DNA from: Halichondria panicea
Taxonomy: Eukaryota > Porifera > Demospongiae > Suberitida > Halichondriidae
Length of the DNA: 64,000 nucleotides
Direction of reading: 5' to 3'
NCBI RefSeq assembly: GCF_963675165.1
Contig: NC_087379.1
Span: 5,039,442 to 5,103,441 of the forward strand
In this document: piece after piece, positions 22,355 to 34,919 of the stretch
How positions within the stretch are numbered: the first letter of the stretch is position 1
How the letters are laid out: each line of letters begins with the position of its first letter
The notes under the pieces: model-generated
Told to the model about the DNA's origin: nothing
Database searches by the model: none
Seen by the model: the letters and a program-made list of their open reading frames with translations, nothing else
Translations under genes and position numbers: made by a program

Positions 22355-25300
22355 AACGAGAGAAGAAATGCAGTGACAATGAATCGAATGTTAATGTTGT
22401 GCACCAACTCTACTCCCTCCAGAGAGAGACCAACTGTGAGAAGGCCCTCAGAACCAGCTGTTCAATAGCAAGAACCATTGTATTACAAGTAAGTTTACTA
22501 GACTTATAGTCACCGTTGTATCATACTACTATGAAAGTGTGTGTGGGATACAGTTATTCGTTGCATACTATTGTCTGTAAAGGCTCCGTATTCATAATTA
22601 TGTAGCCATCAATGGAGTTTCATCCTGTTTGGAAAAGACTGTCAAACAAACATGTATGTATTGGACTGGACAGGTACGTTAACAGTGCACTATGTTTTCC
22701 CCCGTCATTCTGCCGCGCCGTACACCATCCACTCTATGAGGATGTATTTTGACAACCACCAAGTTGCGTACTACAATGATGGTATTAATGGCCAGCCTCG
22801 AATGCTGTACGATTTTGGAGCAATAAGAAAAGACATGAAAATATTGGCAGTGATACTTCATCATTCGCACATTGTAAGTTGTAGTCTTTTATAGTCTTTT
22901 GTAGCAGTCCTGTAGTTATGGTAGTCTTCTTTGTCTCGACAGCCAGTGAGCCCCCTGTCCCCTGTACCCTAAACCCGAGTTTGATGTTACAATACATGTA
23001 GCAATACACAGTTACACCCGTAAGTTAGGAGGGTGTCGAAAGAATGTTATTTCCACAAAAAATAATTTCATGTGCCTCGTAATAATTATTATAATCGTAT
23101 AACGTAATCGTCTGGATTGATGCTAATTAACCCCTAGCTTCCTCCCCAGCGAAGAGCCTCCCCTTCAAGTGAGGAGGGAGAGGTGTGTCTACTGGTCCTC
23201 TCAGCCGACGGCTACCTGAGAGTGTTCAATGCCAACAATGGCTCCCTACTCAGATCCGTCTTCCTGTCAACTGCTGTTAGCTATCGGTGAGCCTGGCTAG
23301 TCACTATATTATATTCTGTACTTATGTGGTTGCTACCACCACTGTACACCCCGTATTTCTCAAGCTGAGCAATATTTTCCGAGTCAGACGAGCAAGCTTT
23401 GATTAACCCAGCATGCAGCAATTTGTTCGTATTTCCATTCATGTACCTACAATGGGCTGACTACCTCCATACGGTACAAGTCAAATCAATACAGTTCAGT
23501 AGACAGCTGGCACGACAAAGGGGTGTGGCTAACGAGTACACCTCCTCACGTCTCCTGGTCGTTGCTGTGTTCAAAGTCCACCCACTCGAGCTGGTGGCTT
23601 GTCTCTCGAAAGGTGGGGTTCATTAGTGTGAGTTGCTTACCTGATACACGCTAGTACTTCTTCATTCTTTGTGGCCTTTAGCAAGAGAGCAGCAATTACT
23701 TGAACGAGGGGGCCAATAATTCATTCTCACAGACACTCTTTATTGCACATTTTGAGGAGCTGTGTATTTGGCACAAAGCCCAGTATGCACAGCAGACTAA
23801 CTTTAATACTGCGTGCACCAATCCATTCATTACCCTTTGATGTGCTGTATATTAAATTTTCTTGCTACACAGTCACTTCTTTTCACCTGAGCAGATATTT
23901 GGTGGTGATATTCAGGATGCCTCACTCAACCAGGATGTGCTGGTGGTGGCTCACAGCACGGGGTACTACCGGATGTACAGTCTGCCATGGATCATTAAGC
24001 ATTACAGCGTGGTCAAGGCCACCCTCGGAGAGTGGGTGGAGCTAGGAGGCACAAGGGCCGGGGTGATGGGAGAGACTGGCTTTGGGGTGCCACTCACCTT
24101 GAATATTACTGGTGAGTGGGTATTGGCAGCCTGTCAGACCATGGGGTAATACAGTATAGAATAACAGTATAGAATAATTGGCAGTAGATAATATTATCTG
24201 AAAGTAGTCCAGGAGATGAGTACAATAGCTGTGTATCTATACTGATAATAATACCGTATAGCGGGGAATTTTCGTATGAACTACCGTATTTTAAATATTC
24301 GCACAGCTCAGGATAGTGACGTTGAACCTAGAATAATTTCGTTGTTTTAATTTGCGTGTGATGCTCTACAATACGAAATATACTGCCATATGAAAGTAAG
24401 CTATACGGTACCTTGTAAACTGAATCTGATAACTGGTTGTGCATAATTTGTATTTATACTTTCACTAGAGTTGTTGGAGCGTTGACATAATAACCTATAC
24501 CGCATATAGCGAGTAAATTTGGCGATCAGGCGGGACCCGCTATACGCCTTTTATTACGGTGTAGGTAGAGATATTTTCCTTAGCATCCATCATATCCTAT
24601 TGCTTAGTTTTTGTCTACACACTCTGACTAAAACATACACTATTTTTACTTCCCCCCAGCCCCAGAGCGCCCCCCGCTGCTCTTTGAAGCCAGGAGTGGC
24701 TATACTGTTTAGTTTTTGTCTACACAATTTGTAAAGCATACACCATTTATACCCCCGGCCCCAGAGCGCCCCCCGCTGCTGTTTGAGGTCAGGAGTGGCT
24801 CTGAGCTTGGGAGTAAGCTTCGGAGGATCCCCAACAGTCTACTTACACAACCCCTCCCCCAAAGACAACAGCGTCTTCTTCCTGCGCTCACTGCAAAGTG
24901 GAAAACTGGTCAGTGCTTACAGGTACAGATATTTGATATGCATCAATAGAGTAGTACCATACTTATTCGATTTAAAGCGACCCTCCAAATATGCAACACC
25001 CTCGATCTTTTCCAATTTTCTGACTTCTAAAAGTAGCGACTGCTTCGTTAACTTTTTATGTCGCATCCTAAATAGAGGTTAAACCATAGCCTCGATTCCA
25101 GGCCGCAAGAAACAATGTAATGTAAGTGGCCTATAATCGAGGATAGTAGAGTAACCTCCAATTAGATGCGACCCTCTAAATATGCGACACCAGGACTTCA
25201 ACATAATTTTTCAACCTCCAAAAGAAACGACCTCTGGCTTTGTAATTACAGTGTCGCCTTAAATCAAATAAGTACGGTATAGATTTTTGTCATAATTATT

Positions 25301-27046
25301 ATAATCATTTCACTAGCTGTTACCTTTAATTTCAGGTTGCTTAAGTTCAGTACAGACACTGTAGCATTCCATCAAGATGTGGTAGACTTTCACCATGACG
25401 ATTATCTGAGGATCATGCACATCAGTGACAGCACAGTGAGGTGATACAATGGTAGAGATTTTCGTGGGGCAAGTTGACTTGATGAAATTTTAATCACAAA
25501 AACCTAGGCGTGGTTTACCAGAACGCATGCAATGCAGTCAGTGCACATAGTGAAGCAAACGACATTTTTACTTTCTCTGCAGCTGCTATCAACTGGTAGA
25601 AGAGGGAGTTGTGAAACTTTACACTACCGACTTCAGGTCACTGTCAAAGAGGAAGGAAATTGTAATAAATGCTTGTCTCATGTATTTACCAAGTAAGCAT
25701 GCCTGATAATTAAGTGATCAACAAATAAATGTTATTGGTTCACTATCTCACAAAGGGTTGCTAATCTATTTCATGTTCTGTTCAGCTTCTCAGGACGTCT
25801 TCCGGTCGCACTATTCAGAGGAGGGTATGTGCTCAGGATATTGACGACCTCTTTGTGGTGAGTAAGCCGCAGTAATTTTGTGTAGTTGTGCAACATAGAA
25901 CTAGCCTCCTCCACATCTCTCGGAGAAAGTGGCGTGGGGGACGAGGCTACATAGAAATGTGATACTGTTTTCAGGCTTGTTAAGACTAGCTAAGGTAGTT
26001 CTTGAGACGAGACCAGGGGGGTACTCAAGCCCTGAGCTCCCCACTGGATCCGCCCTGGAAGCTATCTGCTTCTGCTTCTGCTAATCAGTAACGCAAAAAG
26101 CTTTCAACCACGTGGACACTTAATGCGCATGTGCGAGTAGGTGATCGTTCCAATAAGATAAAATACTGTATTATCCTTCAATGAGATAATTAAGGCTCTC
26201 CTTTTTCTTTATCACAATCGTTCATCCTTCAATGAGATAATTATTAATTGGCGGAATAAAGAAAGAAATGGACGTAGAGTTCGGAAAAAGGAGAGCCTGT
26301 ATCGGGAAGTCGCGTGAGGGTAGAAGGGTGGTAGAAGGGTGAAAATGAGCGTAGGCATGCAGTGCTAGAGATGTTGGACTGTCCCACAGAGATCTATGAC
26401 TAATAAAACTTTGCCTGCAGCAAGCTGGACAAGGACTTGAAACTGGAAGTATGGTAAATTTATAGCAAGGAAGCTAGTGTAAGTGCCTTAAACAATTATT
26501 AGTGACTTCCATACAGCTAGTTTCTGCTATAGTAATATTGTTGATATGCAGTTTGCCAGGACTAAACAATACTGTATAGCAGGTAATTTCCGGTGGTCAT
26601 AACCTTTGTGCTTGAGCAATATTTAGTTAGTTCGTGGATGTGGTTGCTGTTTGCACTGCAAGTAAAAGGCATATTGCTTCGTGAGGGCTTCAACCACAAA
26701 AACTCCTGTTACACGTACAGTAGTACATTAATTACTTCTTAACTGTGTTGACATAATTATCATAATTATGGTAGATGCATGTACATCAACAAATTCATTG
26801 CATTGTAAGATATATAAAATACAGTCAGCAGTCCAAGATATGGATTATGAGAATGAGCTGGACCTACTCCATGCTGTGGTCACACTGCCGAGCAGGGATG
26901 GGAATGGAACAGAGGCGTGGTTCTGTTTCCTTGACGACAGAACTGGAGAAGTAATAAAAAAAGTATATTTACCAACTTGGAAAACTATAAGTGATACATG
27001 TAGTTACACGTCATGTAGTGCAAAATTTGACGTGACATTTTCGTAA
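22355..27046 (+). CDS. DCAF17: DDB1- and CUL4-associated factor 17 orthologue, multi-exon
   Basis: Exons align in order with my memory of vertebrate DCAF17, a nucleolar substrate adaptor of the CUL4-DDB1 ubiquitin ligase. Likely exons: to 22488; 22606-22653 (FHPVWKRL); about 22686-22873 (MRMYFDN); 23150-23286 (ADGYLRVFNANNGSLL); about 23419-23612; 23895-24111 (VLVVAHSTGYYRMYSLPW); about 24757-24922 (PPLLFEV); 25336-25440; 25583-25692; 25786-25857; 26421-26453; 26810-27046 (MDYENELDLLHAVV). The best diagnostic block is IFGGDIQDASLNQ through GFGVPLTL followed by PPLLFEV. The 5' exon with the initiator Met was not found, and two joins are unclear: the 22654-22685 gap is too short for a normal intron, and a 1-nt shift lies near 24800 beside a 105-bp tandem duplication. 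An AATAAA for this gene lies at 27095-27100, inside the convergent GT92 coding region. Confidence 0.8.
24252..24410. mobile_element. MITE, TACCGTA family, in a DCAF17 intron
   Basis: Ends TACCGTATAGCGGGGAATTT and, from the right, TACCGTATAGCTTACTTTCA; 159 bp, with TA at both tips. Confidence 0.55.
24600..24809 (+). repeat. 105-bp tandem duplication over a DCAF17 exon start
   Basis: TTTAGTTTTTGTCTACACA through CCCCAGAGCGCCCCCCGCTG to GGAGTGGCT occurs twice, 105 bp apart. The first copy keeps a splice acceptor (CCCCCCAG) but its frame runs into TAG. The second keeps the conserved LLFEV reading but has CCCCCGG in place of the AG. The working exon must combine the two in some way, or the gene is damaged here. 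Confidence 0.75.
24955..25279. mobile_element. MITE in a DCAF17 intron with a nested TAGCCTCG element
   Basis: Ends TACCATACTTATTCGATTTA and, from the right, TACCGTACTTATTTGATTTA. Inside, about 25086-25146, is a decayed TAGCCTCGATTCCAGGCC foldback like the one at 19483. Confidence 0.6.
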
Positions 27047-27057
27047 TAGTTTTTGTG

Positions 27058-28536
27058 TCAAATGTATTGACATATCTTGTTTCGTATTTGGGTAAATAAA
27101 CTAGGAACTAGATGACTAATAAGCTCATTCTGCTGTAAAACATCTTTACATCTTTGACATAGTGGCGGTTTCCTGTAGTGGTTCAAAAGGCCTATTTCAG
27201 ATGGCACTATGATTTGAAGTGTTTTGTTCAGTCGAAAATTTGATGCGTGTATTCCCATTGTCTGAACATAAATTGGTTTTACTATTGTTTTCCGTCTCGT
27301 CGCTTTTTGTTCCTTGAAGTAAGGAAAGGGTGGGGTTCTATAGTTGTGATTTATGTAGAAGGGTAATGGGTATTTAGATATTTCGGTTTTTCCATCGCAT
27401 GTCCAGTTCTTCAAATAGGACTGCTGTAGTGTTGTTTTATTTCCTTTCAATTCCATACTTGAAGAATGACTAAATAGAAATGCCGAGGTGTTTGACTGAT
27501 CAATTGCCGTCATCATTTCACTCCAGTTCCTGTGTGTTTGTGGCACTATGATTTCATCCAAATCTGTAAATATCAGGTACCTAGCCCTGTACATGTTTCT
27601 ATAGAGACAGTCGTTGATGCATACAGACTCAGCGTAATAGTGTGAATTAGAGGCATCATTTTGAGATAAATTCCACTCCACAATCTCCAGAATACCTTGT
27701 TTCTCATAGTCTCTCAATACTTTCATTGTAGCTGGGTTTTTGTCCTGTACATACACAGTTATCCATCCTGCTCCAAACGCTAGGTTGCGTTCAATTCCTT
27801 CAATCACCATGTTTAATGGAATACTTTTGCCAAACATTGGAGTTTCAATGCATAGTCCAAAGTTGACAGATTTGTCAGATTCAATTCTCGAAATGTGAAT
27901 CCAATTAGACACATTAGGAGGTTTGCATTGTTTGTTTTGAGACACTGCTACGTTGATCGGGAGTGGATAAGGTACAACACATCTAAGACCAAAGGCCCAG
28001 CTGTCTTTGCCAACTTTCTCATCACCTCTATTCAGATTTCCTTGTGTAGCCAAACTTTTTAAGCATACACTGGTTCCATTTGGATACTGAAATGCACAAT
28101 AGAAATTTTCCTTGGGTACTGTATGTTTGTGTAGACCAAGTAGAAATACTGTCGGATGTCCCAGAGTTCTCTCATCTAAGTAGGCTGACACAAGTCTGGT
28201 GTTTCCATTACTACTGACATTGGTCCACTTGTATGCTTTAGTTATCGTCGAGGTTGGTGAGATGTCTTTGTTAGGAGGGGGTTCCTTTGCTTTTACTTCA
28301 AGCGGCTTAGTAGGTTTTGCACGAGTCCAACTCTGCACTGGGTTGACTGTAGTGCTGTACTTCATAGGCATTTGGGGGGTAGTCAAAGCCAGCTGCTGCA
28401 GTAGAAGACCATTCCTTCTTGAAGGCACTTCAATTGGGATCAGTCTTTTAGCCAGCACATCAGGATAGTATGAAAAAATGGTGACTGTCACTGCACTTAA
28501 TGCTAGCAGACAAATAAGAGCAAATAATTTTCTCAT
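27058..28536 (-). CDS. Glycosyltransferase family 92 protein
   Basis: Intact single exon, 492 aa. A short N-terminal tail and one hydrophobic segment (about residues 4-24) make it a type II membrane protein, presumably of the Golgi. After a Pro/Lys/Thr-rich stem (about 40-100) comes the GT92 (DUF23) catalytic region, with EGIERNLAFGAGWITVYVQD, the ESVCINDCLYRN segment and the metal-binding type motif FTDLDEIIVP (DLDE at 325-328). GT92 enzymes transfer galactose onto glycans or fucose; the acceptor here is unknown. Many potential N-glycosylation sites. The stop lies 11 bp beyond the stop of DCAF17 on the opposite strand. Confidence 0.85.
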   Translation of the reverse strand: MRKLFALICLLALSAVTVTIFSYYPDVLAKRLIPIEVPSRRNGLLLQQLALTTPQMPMKYSTTVNPVQSWTRAKPTKPLEVKAKEPPPNKDISPTSTITKAYKWTNVSSNGNTRLVSAYLDERTLGHPTVFLLGLHKHTVPKENFYCAFQYPNGTSVCLKSLATQGNLNRGDEKVGKDSWAFGLRCVVPYPLPINVAVSQNKQCKPPNVSNWIHISRIESDKSVNFGLCIETPMFGKSIPLNMVIEGIERNLAFGAGWITVYVQDKNPATMKVLRDYEKQGILEIVEWNLSQNDASNSHYYAESVCINDCLYRNMYRARYLIFTDLDEIIVPQTHRNWSEMMTAIDQSNTSAFLFSHSSSMELKGNKTTLQQSYLKNWTCDGKTEISKYPLPFYINHNYRTPPFPYFKEQKATRRKTIVKPIYVQTMGIHASNFRLNKTLQIIVPSEIGLLNHYRKPPLCQRCKDVLQQNELISHLVPSLFTQIRNKICQYI

Positions 28537-29008
28537 GGCTAGATATAGATAAGCCTGAATGAATGTTAATTAAAGTAGGTCACCAAATTCCGTCAGACAT
28601 CAATGTGTCAGGTAAAAGGTTGTGTAAATACACGAACTAATTGCACACTCTAATAGATGGCCATATAATGTAGCAAACACTTTTATAGGCCAAGTCACTT
28701 CCAGTCGAAACAGTGACCACTGAAAAAACAGCCAAATAATTAGATTTTTGCCAGAACGTACCGATCCCGTTTTCTCCAAACTCTACACTGCTAGAGCTAA
28801 CTGACATAACCTGAGTGCAATTTAGATAAAGTGCAGTACAGTGGTAACTTATAGCTAGGCTTGTACTGAAAGCTACATAAGCTATACAGCTACAGACTAA
28901 GTGGTTTGACTTGGCTTTTAAATAGAACTAAAAATATTGAAAACACTGCACACAAGTACAAATAACAGGAAGTAAACTAAACCACAACATTCCACAACAC
29001 CCATTAAC

Positions 29009-29743
29009 CATAGATTGAAAAGGAAGGGAATTGGAAACGAAAATGTTTGCGTGAAACACTCCGCGTTATAGGGTGTGGCTAAAACTACAAAGGATTATAT
29101 TTATAGTCAGCATGCTCATTACCTGTCTTGCAATGTGTTGTACATAGAAATGGTGAAATTGATCACTTTTAATGTTGATTATTCTAAAAAGTAAAGAGAA
29201 TCTAGCTCTAAAAGGTAGACTAAGCAACGCAGCCACTATCACTAAACAAATAAATGCTATACAAGAAGGAATAGCTCTTACTATGAAGTCGTGGGAGGTC
29301 AAGGCCCGTGTTGTCTCTAAAAGTATACTAAAGCAGTTTGAAGGACTATACTGCAAACGTTTATGAACAGTACAGCTTATCCATAGCATGAAACCATCCT
29401 ATATAGCACTTAGATACATAATAACCAAGTCAAGCAATTTCCTTTGCTGTTTCGGCTTCACAACAGGGAAAGAGAAAAGTTGACATGGAGTATTTCAAGC
29501 TAAACTCAAAAACAGAGTAAAGACAAGGGACTTAGAGCTTGTCAGTGGTGTAAACTTACTTCTCTAGAGTACCTCCCAGCTTCTGAGTGATCGATAGTGG
29601 ATAGGAGAGCTAGAAACAGTTGAAATACAACCTGAGTACAGTAAAAACTAAAATATTCGCGAGCGCGAAATCATAACACGGAGTTTCACCCGTTGACACA
29701 GGGTGGCCTGGTCGTTTCCTATCCCCTTCCTTTTCAATCTATG
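29009..29743. mobile_element. TIR element, CATAGATTGAA family, 7-bp TSD
   Basis: Tips CATAGATTGAAAAGGAAGGG on both sides (inverted), flanked by CATTAAC at 29002-29008 and 29744-29750. About 735 bp; no convincing ORF. Same family as 40593-41092; a one-ended relative starts near 31366. Confidence 0.75.
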
Positions 29744-29750
29744 CATTAAC

Positions 29751-30957
29751 TGAAAGCACCGTGGGTGCTGATGCCTCGGTGGATGTGTCAAAGCTATATA
29801 CATAACATAAAGCTACTAGCTATTGCTGTAAAGTATAGTAGCATCTATGGACAAGTTTTGCTATGTAATTTTGCTATGTACAGCGTAAACGGCCACCCTT
29901 GGGGCAGTGCAGCTTGGCCGGAATAGCGAGGCGGCTGCGTTTCAGAAAATAACTAACTTTGCGGTTCTGTCTTTATGATAATCAATCTATAGCAATTTTT
30001 CTGCCAAACCACACCCAAAACGTCATAATAAACTTACATCATGTAGTTTGGGGGCAGCCAGTACTGGCCAGTATACAGAATATAGTAAGTGGCCGCATTT
30101 TAGGGCGAGTTTTGTGCAGTAAATATCTCGCTATAGCCATCCATGCCAAACCAAATGGCTGGTATATCGAGGTGGCCATACTTCAGAGAGCCGGAATAGC
30201 GAGAGTCTCCTGTATGAATAAAGCATTATTTTGCAAATTCCCAAATTTCAATCAAATAAAACGTAGCTAGAAGCATAGTAGATACTGTTGCCATTACCAT
30301 TCCCTGCACGTGGTCTGTGCCACGTGGTGGTCTGGTCCCAGACTATAATAATTAATTATGGTGTTGCTGTATAACTTGCTACCTTGTTTTGTATCATGGT
30401 CTGATCCTTTCCCCCACATGCAGGATAATTGGACTGCATACTCCATTTGGTTCAAGATGCATGGTGGTGTCCATTGGGTCATTCCATATCAATTCAACGA
30501 AATTTAAAATGTGACCTCTTCAGAATTGCACGAAACTTGGTGTATGGATGAGGAATGGTGATAACATCTCAGGAAATTTTGGTTTGTAAACAATATGGCT
30601 TCTGAGCTCGAGTTAATTAAAAATGAAGAAATTCTCCGGAACTGGTTACTGTTAGTTATACTGTAACTGTAACAAGACTACAAATGTCTTATTGCCTAAG
30701 AAATTCTGCATCATTAACTTTGGTATGTTGTGTACGGCTTCACTCAATAAAGTTGAGTATTACATCCAATTAGTATTCTTTGAACTCTGACTTCTCAAAA
30801 AAGTGCTGCCTGTACTTCTTGAGTGTCATATTCCTTTATACCATTCTCTTGAAGTGTGATACATTTGGTTTTGGGATTCCAATGGGATCGTGAGATATGT
30901 TGTGGGGTGTAGTGTGATGTGGGGCAATATATATTTGTGGTTTCAGAGAATAAACAG
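29751..30957. other. No gene seen
   Basis: Non-coding DNA. A phrase around GGTGCTGATGCCTCGGTGGA at 29765-29786 recurs at 31181-31202 beside a beta-helix fragment, so part of this stretch is duplicated. Nothing else supported. Confidence 0.4.
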
Positions 30958-31175
30958 TTTGTAACTCCATCTTTACAAAAACAAAGCAAAGATTGGAGGT
31001 GGAGCGATAATTGTATATTCAAGAGCACACACTTTTCATAATTTACGAACAATTCTGCTCTTAGTGATGATGGAGCTTTAACCATTTAGAATGGAAAAGC
31101 CGAACTCTCTAACATTATACTATAGCTGCTTTGGACAACGTTGGATATGGTCAAGGAGTGTTCTGTATTCATGAA
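30958..31175 (+). pseudogene. Short beta-helix fragment
   Basis: Matches the part of beta-helix A around 16005-16215 (AACTCCATCTTTACAA, then GGTTGGAGGTGGAGCAATA-like sequence, then GGATATGGTCAAGGAGTGTTCT) with several indels. Non-functional relic. Confidence 0.7.
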
Positions 31176-31948
31176 AGCACTGCGGGTGCTGATGCCTCGG
31201 TGGAGGTACCAATCATAACATAAAGCTTTGATACAAAAATAAAGTAATTAATTTTGTTGCATGCAAACTCGAAGAGCACTATGATTGTTGTTAAAAACGA
31301 TCGATGCCAAAAGTTCAAGTCTAAAATTAATGGCAGAGCCTTGCAGCTACCATGGTACCATCATAGATAGTAAAGGAAAGGGATTGGAAACGCATTACGT
31401 CATACAGCTCGATCCTACTTACGAATCGTAGCCTCGATTACAGGCCCTTTATTGCGGCGTAAATCGAAGCCACATAGTATAATTATGAGAGTATCTCAAG
31501 CTGGAGCTCTAAGCATGTCTAAGCTCATACTGTGGACAGTGTAGTTAAAGGATAAGGGCTTCATGATGGCATCCATATCAGTAAAAAATATAAGCTAGAT
31601 CTATATCATAATTATTTTAGTTACATATATTAAACACGACAACAATGTATTTATTATCTTACTAAACTCCCTTTGTGAGTCTTGACACTAATCATAAGTG
31701 TATACTGTACTCTAAGGGATGTCAAGTGTTGTTATAATTATTTATTATAATTATTATATAATGTTTAAAGTAAGTGGTTGCAAAAACTACAGTGTATACA
31801 CACAAGCAAAAACAAACATGTATAATTATTATATGTACTTAATAATGAGGTGACAGGTGAGGTTACTAAGTGTCTTATGGTAGAATCAAGAGTTCTCTTG
31901 GTTAAATTCATAGATGCTTTTGTTTTGTTGAGAGAGGGTAGGATCTAC
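31176..31948. other. No gene seen; repeat ends
   Basis: Contains a one-sided CATAGAT...GGAAACG end near 31366 and a degenerate TAGCCTCGATTACAGGCCC foldback near 31430. The rest is AT-rich, including long ATAATTATTATA runs at 31733-31760. Confidence 0.4.
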
Positions 31949-33064
31949 TTTTTCTTCCCTGCACTTGCCTATTAGAATTTCAGCCATCAATGTCTCGAAT
32001 TGAGTGTGTATGTGAGTGTGATGTGAAATTGCAATCTTACATAGCGAACTGTAGGTTCCTCAGAATGGAAACTGGCATATGAATTGGGGTTACCTACGAT
32101 ACTGATGGTGAAATAGGATACATTGTTGATAGTTGCCCTTTTGATTACTGTACTAAGGAACCAATTGACATCAGTTTGAAACCTCACGAGATAAACCGAC
32201 AGTGTGCATACAACCGAAGTGGTGTCTTGTGCGGTGAATGTGAGCAAGAACTCAGTCTTATTCTGACTACCTCAAAATGCAAGGAGTGCTTGAACACCTA
32301 AAGTACTCCTTCAACTTGTCTTCCCACCCTATTTGTTTTTTCTTATGCTTGGAATTATTGTTCTGTGCAAACACCTTGCTCAATTTCCAAACTTCTTTCC
32401 AATGCCAACCCTGTTGCTGCACTGCTGCACTGTTACACACTTTTCATGCTCTCTTACTCCAAGCTGCTGCGGTTCACAATTTCTGCAATGCAGTTTAACT
32501 TCTCATACGGTATTTTAACCCTGAACACACAACTCGATTTATTGCTGCTGTTGTAATCCTCACTGCTGGTAGACTGTTTTGATTTTCTTTGGCCAATGGT
32601 TTCCTCACTGTTCAGATCATGAAATGGACAAAAAACACAATGGTTTCATGGACGCATACCCTCCCTTCCATTCACTCCAAAGCATCGTTACTGGCTGGGA
32701 TTACTTCTCTTTTCTCTCATTGCTTACAACATCATAGCTGCCTTTGCAACGGATACCTACTTACCTATTATCTCTGCTGGGTGTATATAGCAATTGGCAT
32801 ATGTTTTTTCAAGCTAATTGTTAAGAAAGTGCACAAGACTTCGCTTGGAGATCTAATAGAAACACTTTTCTTATTCAATCTTACGATTTTAGCATACGGA
32901 ACCTCTTATGTGCGAGAAATAAAGGGGAATCAGTACATACTAGCCAACTTTTCCATGTCTATTGTTTTCATTCTCTTCCTAACAATCGTGTGCTTCCATA
33001 CACACAAGTACGTTCCTAAGAGACAAATGTATGGCTAAAAGTGATCAACTGCTTTAAAAGCAAG
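31949..33064 (+). pseudogene. 3' fragment of the beta-helix protein, sister of 8748-10225
   Basis: Starts at the same point (CTACTTTTTCTTC then TGCACTTGCC) and carries the same TGA in the Cys-rich segment and the same 240-bp deletion as the fragment at 8748. It has extra 1-2 bp indels (for example an added TA at 32786) and is cut at 33064 by a repeat. The last membrane segments remain open from about 32810. Confidence 0.85.
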
Positions 33065-33065
33065 T

Positions 33066-33310
33066 GCATGCACTGTAAAAACAAACGTGTTACCGTAACA
33101 CACGTGTAGCGTGTCACATGTGTGCTAAATTGCTCTACGTATGTCAAATCAGCACATTAGTAAGTACATGTGTGCTATTTTAGCCCACTGGTACCACTTT
33201 AACCCATGTGTATGTGTGTTACACATGTGCTAATTGACCCAACGTGTGTTATATAAGCACAGTAGTAAATTTCATGTGTGCTATTTCAGCACTGGTATTA
33301 CAGCAATAGA
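33066..33310. repeat. Repeat with ACATGTGTGCTA motifs
   Basis: Begins CACTGTAAAAACAAACGTG, similar to the tips of the MITE at 54632, then carries four or more diverged copies of CATGTGTGCTAWWT. The right end is not clear. Confidence 0.45.
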
Positions 33311-33723
33311 ATGTGGTATATTACGGTTTATAATCAAGTGTAGTGATAATTGTAGTGATATTTGAGCCATTTCTGAGAGTGAGTAGCATCACTAACTTGA
33401 TTAGTAAATGATTATGGCATGTGAGCACTGATCTAAGTCAACATAAGAAAATTTGGATCATGTCTAATTATAGATATCTTGCTGACAGGTGGTACAGTCT
33501 TTATCCTTCATAAAAGAGCAAGAGAAGACCATTGAGTTCTCATTTATAAAGTATTTTGTTTGTTGGCTGTTTAAATCTTTTTTTAGTTTTTCTATATAAA
33601 GCCCAGTGCAGAAGTTGCTACGCGCATGCGCAATTTCTAGTTGCTATAGCTCCTTCGCAGCTGGATTCTAGAACAAAAGCAGAAGAGTCAAAAGCAGTCT
33701 AAAGGATACCGGCATACCACCAA

Positions 33724-34033
33724 GGACCAAGAGTTGTTTAAAAGCTGAAAGAGGATGGTGTCAAAGCAAGTGGTGAGTTTCTCCAGACAGTTGTTCTGGC
33801 TAGCTGTACACAACAGTACAAAAATAATAATACCTATATTTATACTTCGCAGCTGCAGCTTGTAGCCTATACTACTAAGATACTACTAGGAGACTACACT
33901 ATAGAGTGTCTAAAATAAGGAGGGACCAGGAGTTATTTAAAAGCTGAAAGAGGATTGTTTCACGACCAGACTCGACTAGAGTAAAGCAAGTGTTTTTCTA
34001 GGTGAGTTTCTCCAGGCAGTTGTTCTGGCTATA
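33724..34033 (+). repeat. Diverged direct repeat, about 200-bp spacing
   Basis: GACCAAGAGTTGTTTAAAAGC...GAGTTTCTCCAGACAGTTGTTC at 33726 recurs at 33925 with changes. No coding frame seen. The flanks 33311-33723 and 34034-34919 hold no gene that I can support. Confidence 0.6.
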
Positions 34034-34919
34034 GCTGTTGACTGAAAATGATAATACCTACCTGTTTGTATTAATGGCAGGCATTGACGGAAAAAGGCTA
34101 TGGTTATTTGTGGATATGATGACTTTGACGAGCTGTATATAGTTCCAACCCAGTGGACAGGCTTCAGCACCTTGTTCATGTTGAGTGTAGCTTCTCAGTA
34201 TTATATAAGGAACTGGTTGAAGTGACTGCCCCGGCCTGCCTACTCATTTTGTGTTGCTACAAGCTGATGAGTCATATAGAGAGTAGAATCTCTCTTAGCT
34301 CCAGACATCCAGTCCTGTGTTACTAATAGTAGCTCACAAAACTATTGGAAGTGCTTACAATCTCAAGGATAGCTTCAGCGGTGATGCAAAAGGCTTGCAA
34401 AGGCTATTTTCCAAGGTTGATTTTCTCCCAAATCATGTATTGGAAAAAAATCGGTTTAGAATGAGGCTAGACTTCAATCTTGTTACGTAACGGTTCACGT
34501 GACAGGTACTTTCGCTCTAGACATTGCAAATGCAAGAACTCTGAAAACCGCTGTATGGGAAAACATTTCATCTTGTCCTGGGTTCTTGACCTTTGCTTGG
34601 ATTATAGCAGCTACTGCTTCTGTTGCTCTTGATCGTTTATTTGCCTAATTGGAAAGCTTGATATACCTAGATTTATCTACTGCAGCAAACCAGAATACCC
34701 TAGCTACAGAAGGTTAATTTTCCATATCATGTGGTTTCGAAGAATGCAATCAAAGGTCAAAGGTTGCAATTATATCTTCTCTCAAGCTGATTCGTCTGGG
34801 GTGCGATAGCTCAACTCATTTGTGTTGTGATTATAAAGAGGATGAAGCTATAGTGGTTGTGTATAAACCCTGGGGCGCGAGGGTAAACTCAAAACATAAG
34901 CCCACGTGGTGTTTTAATT

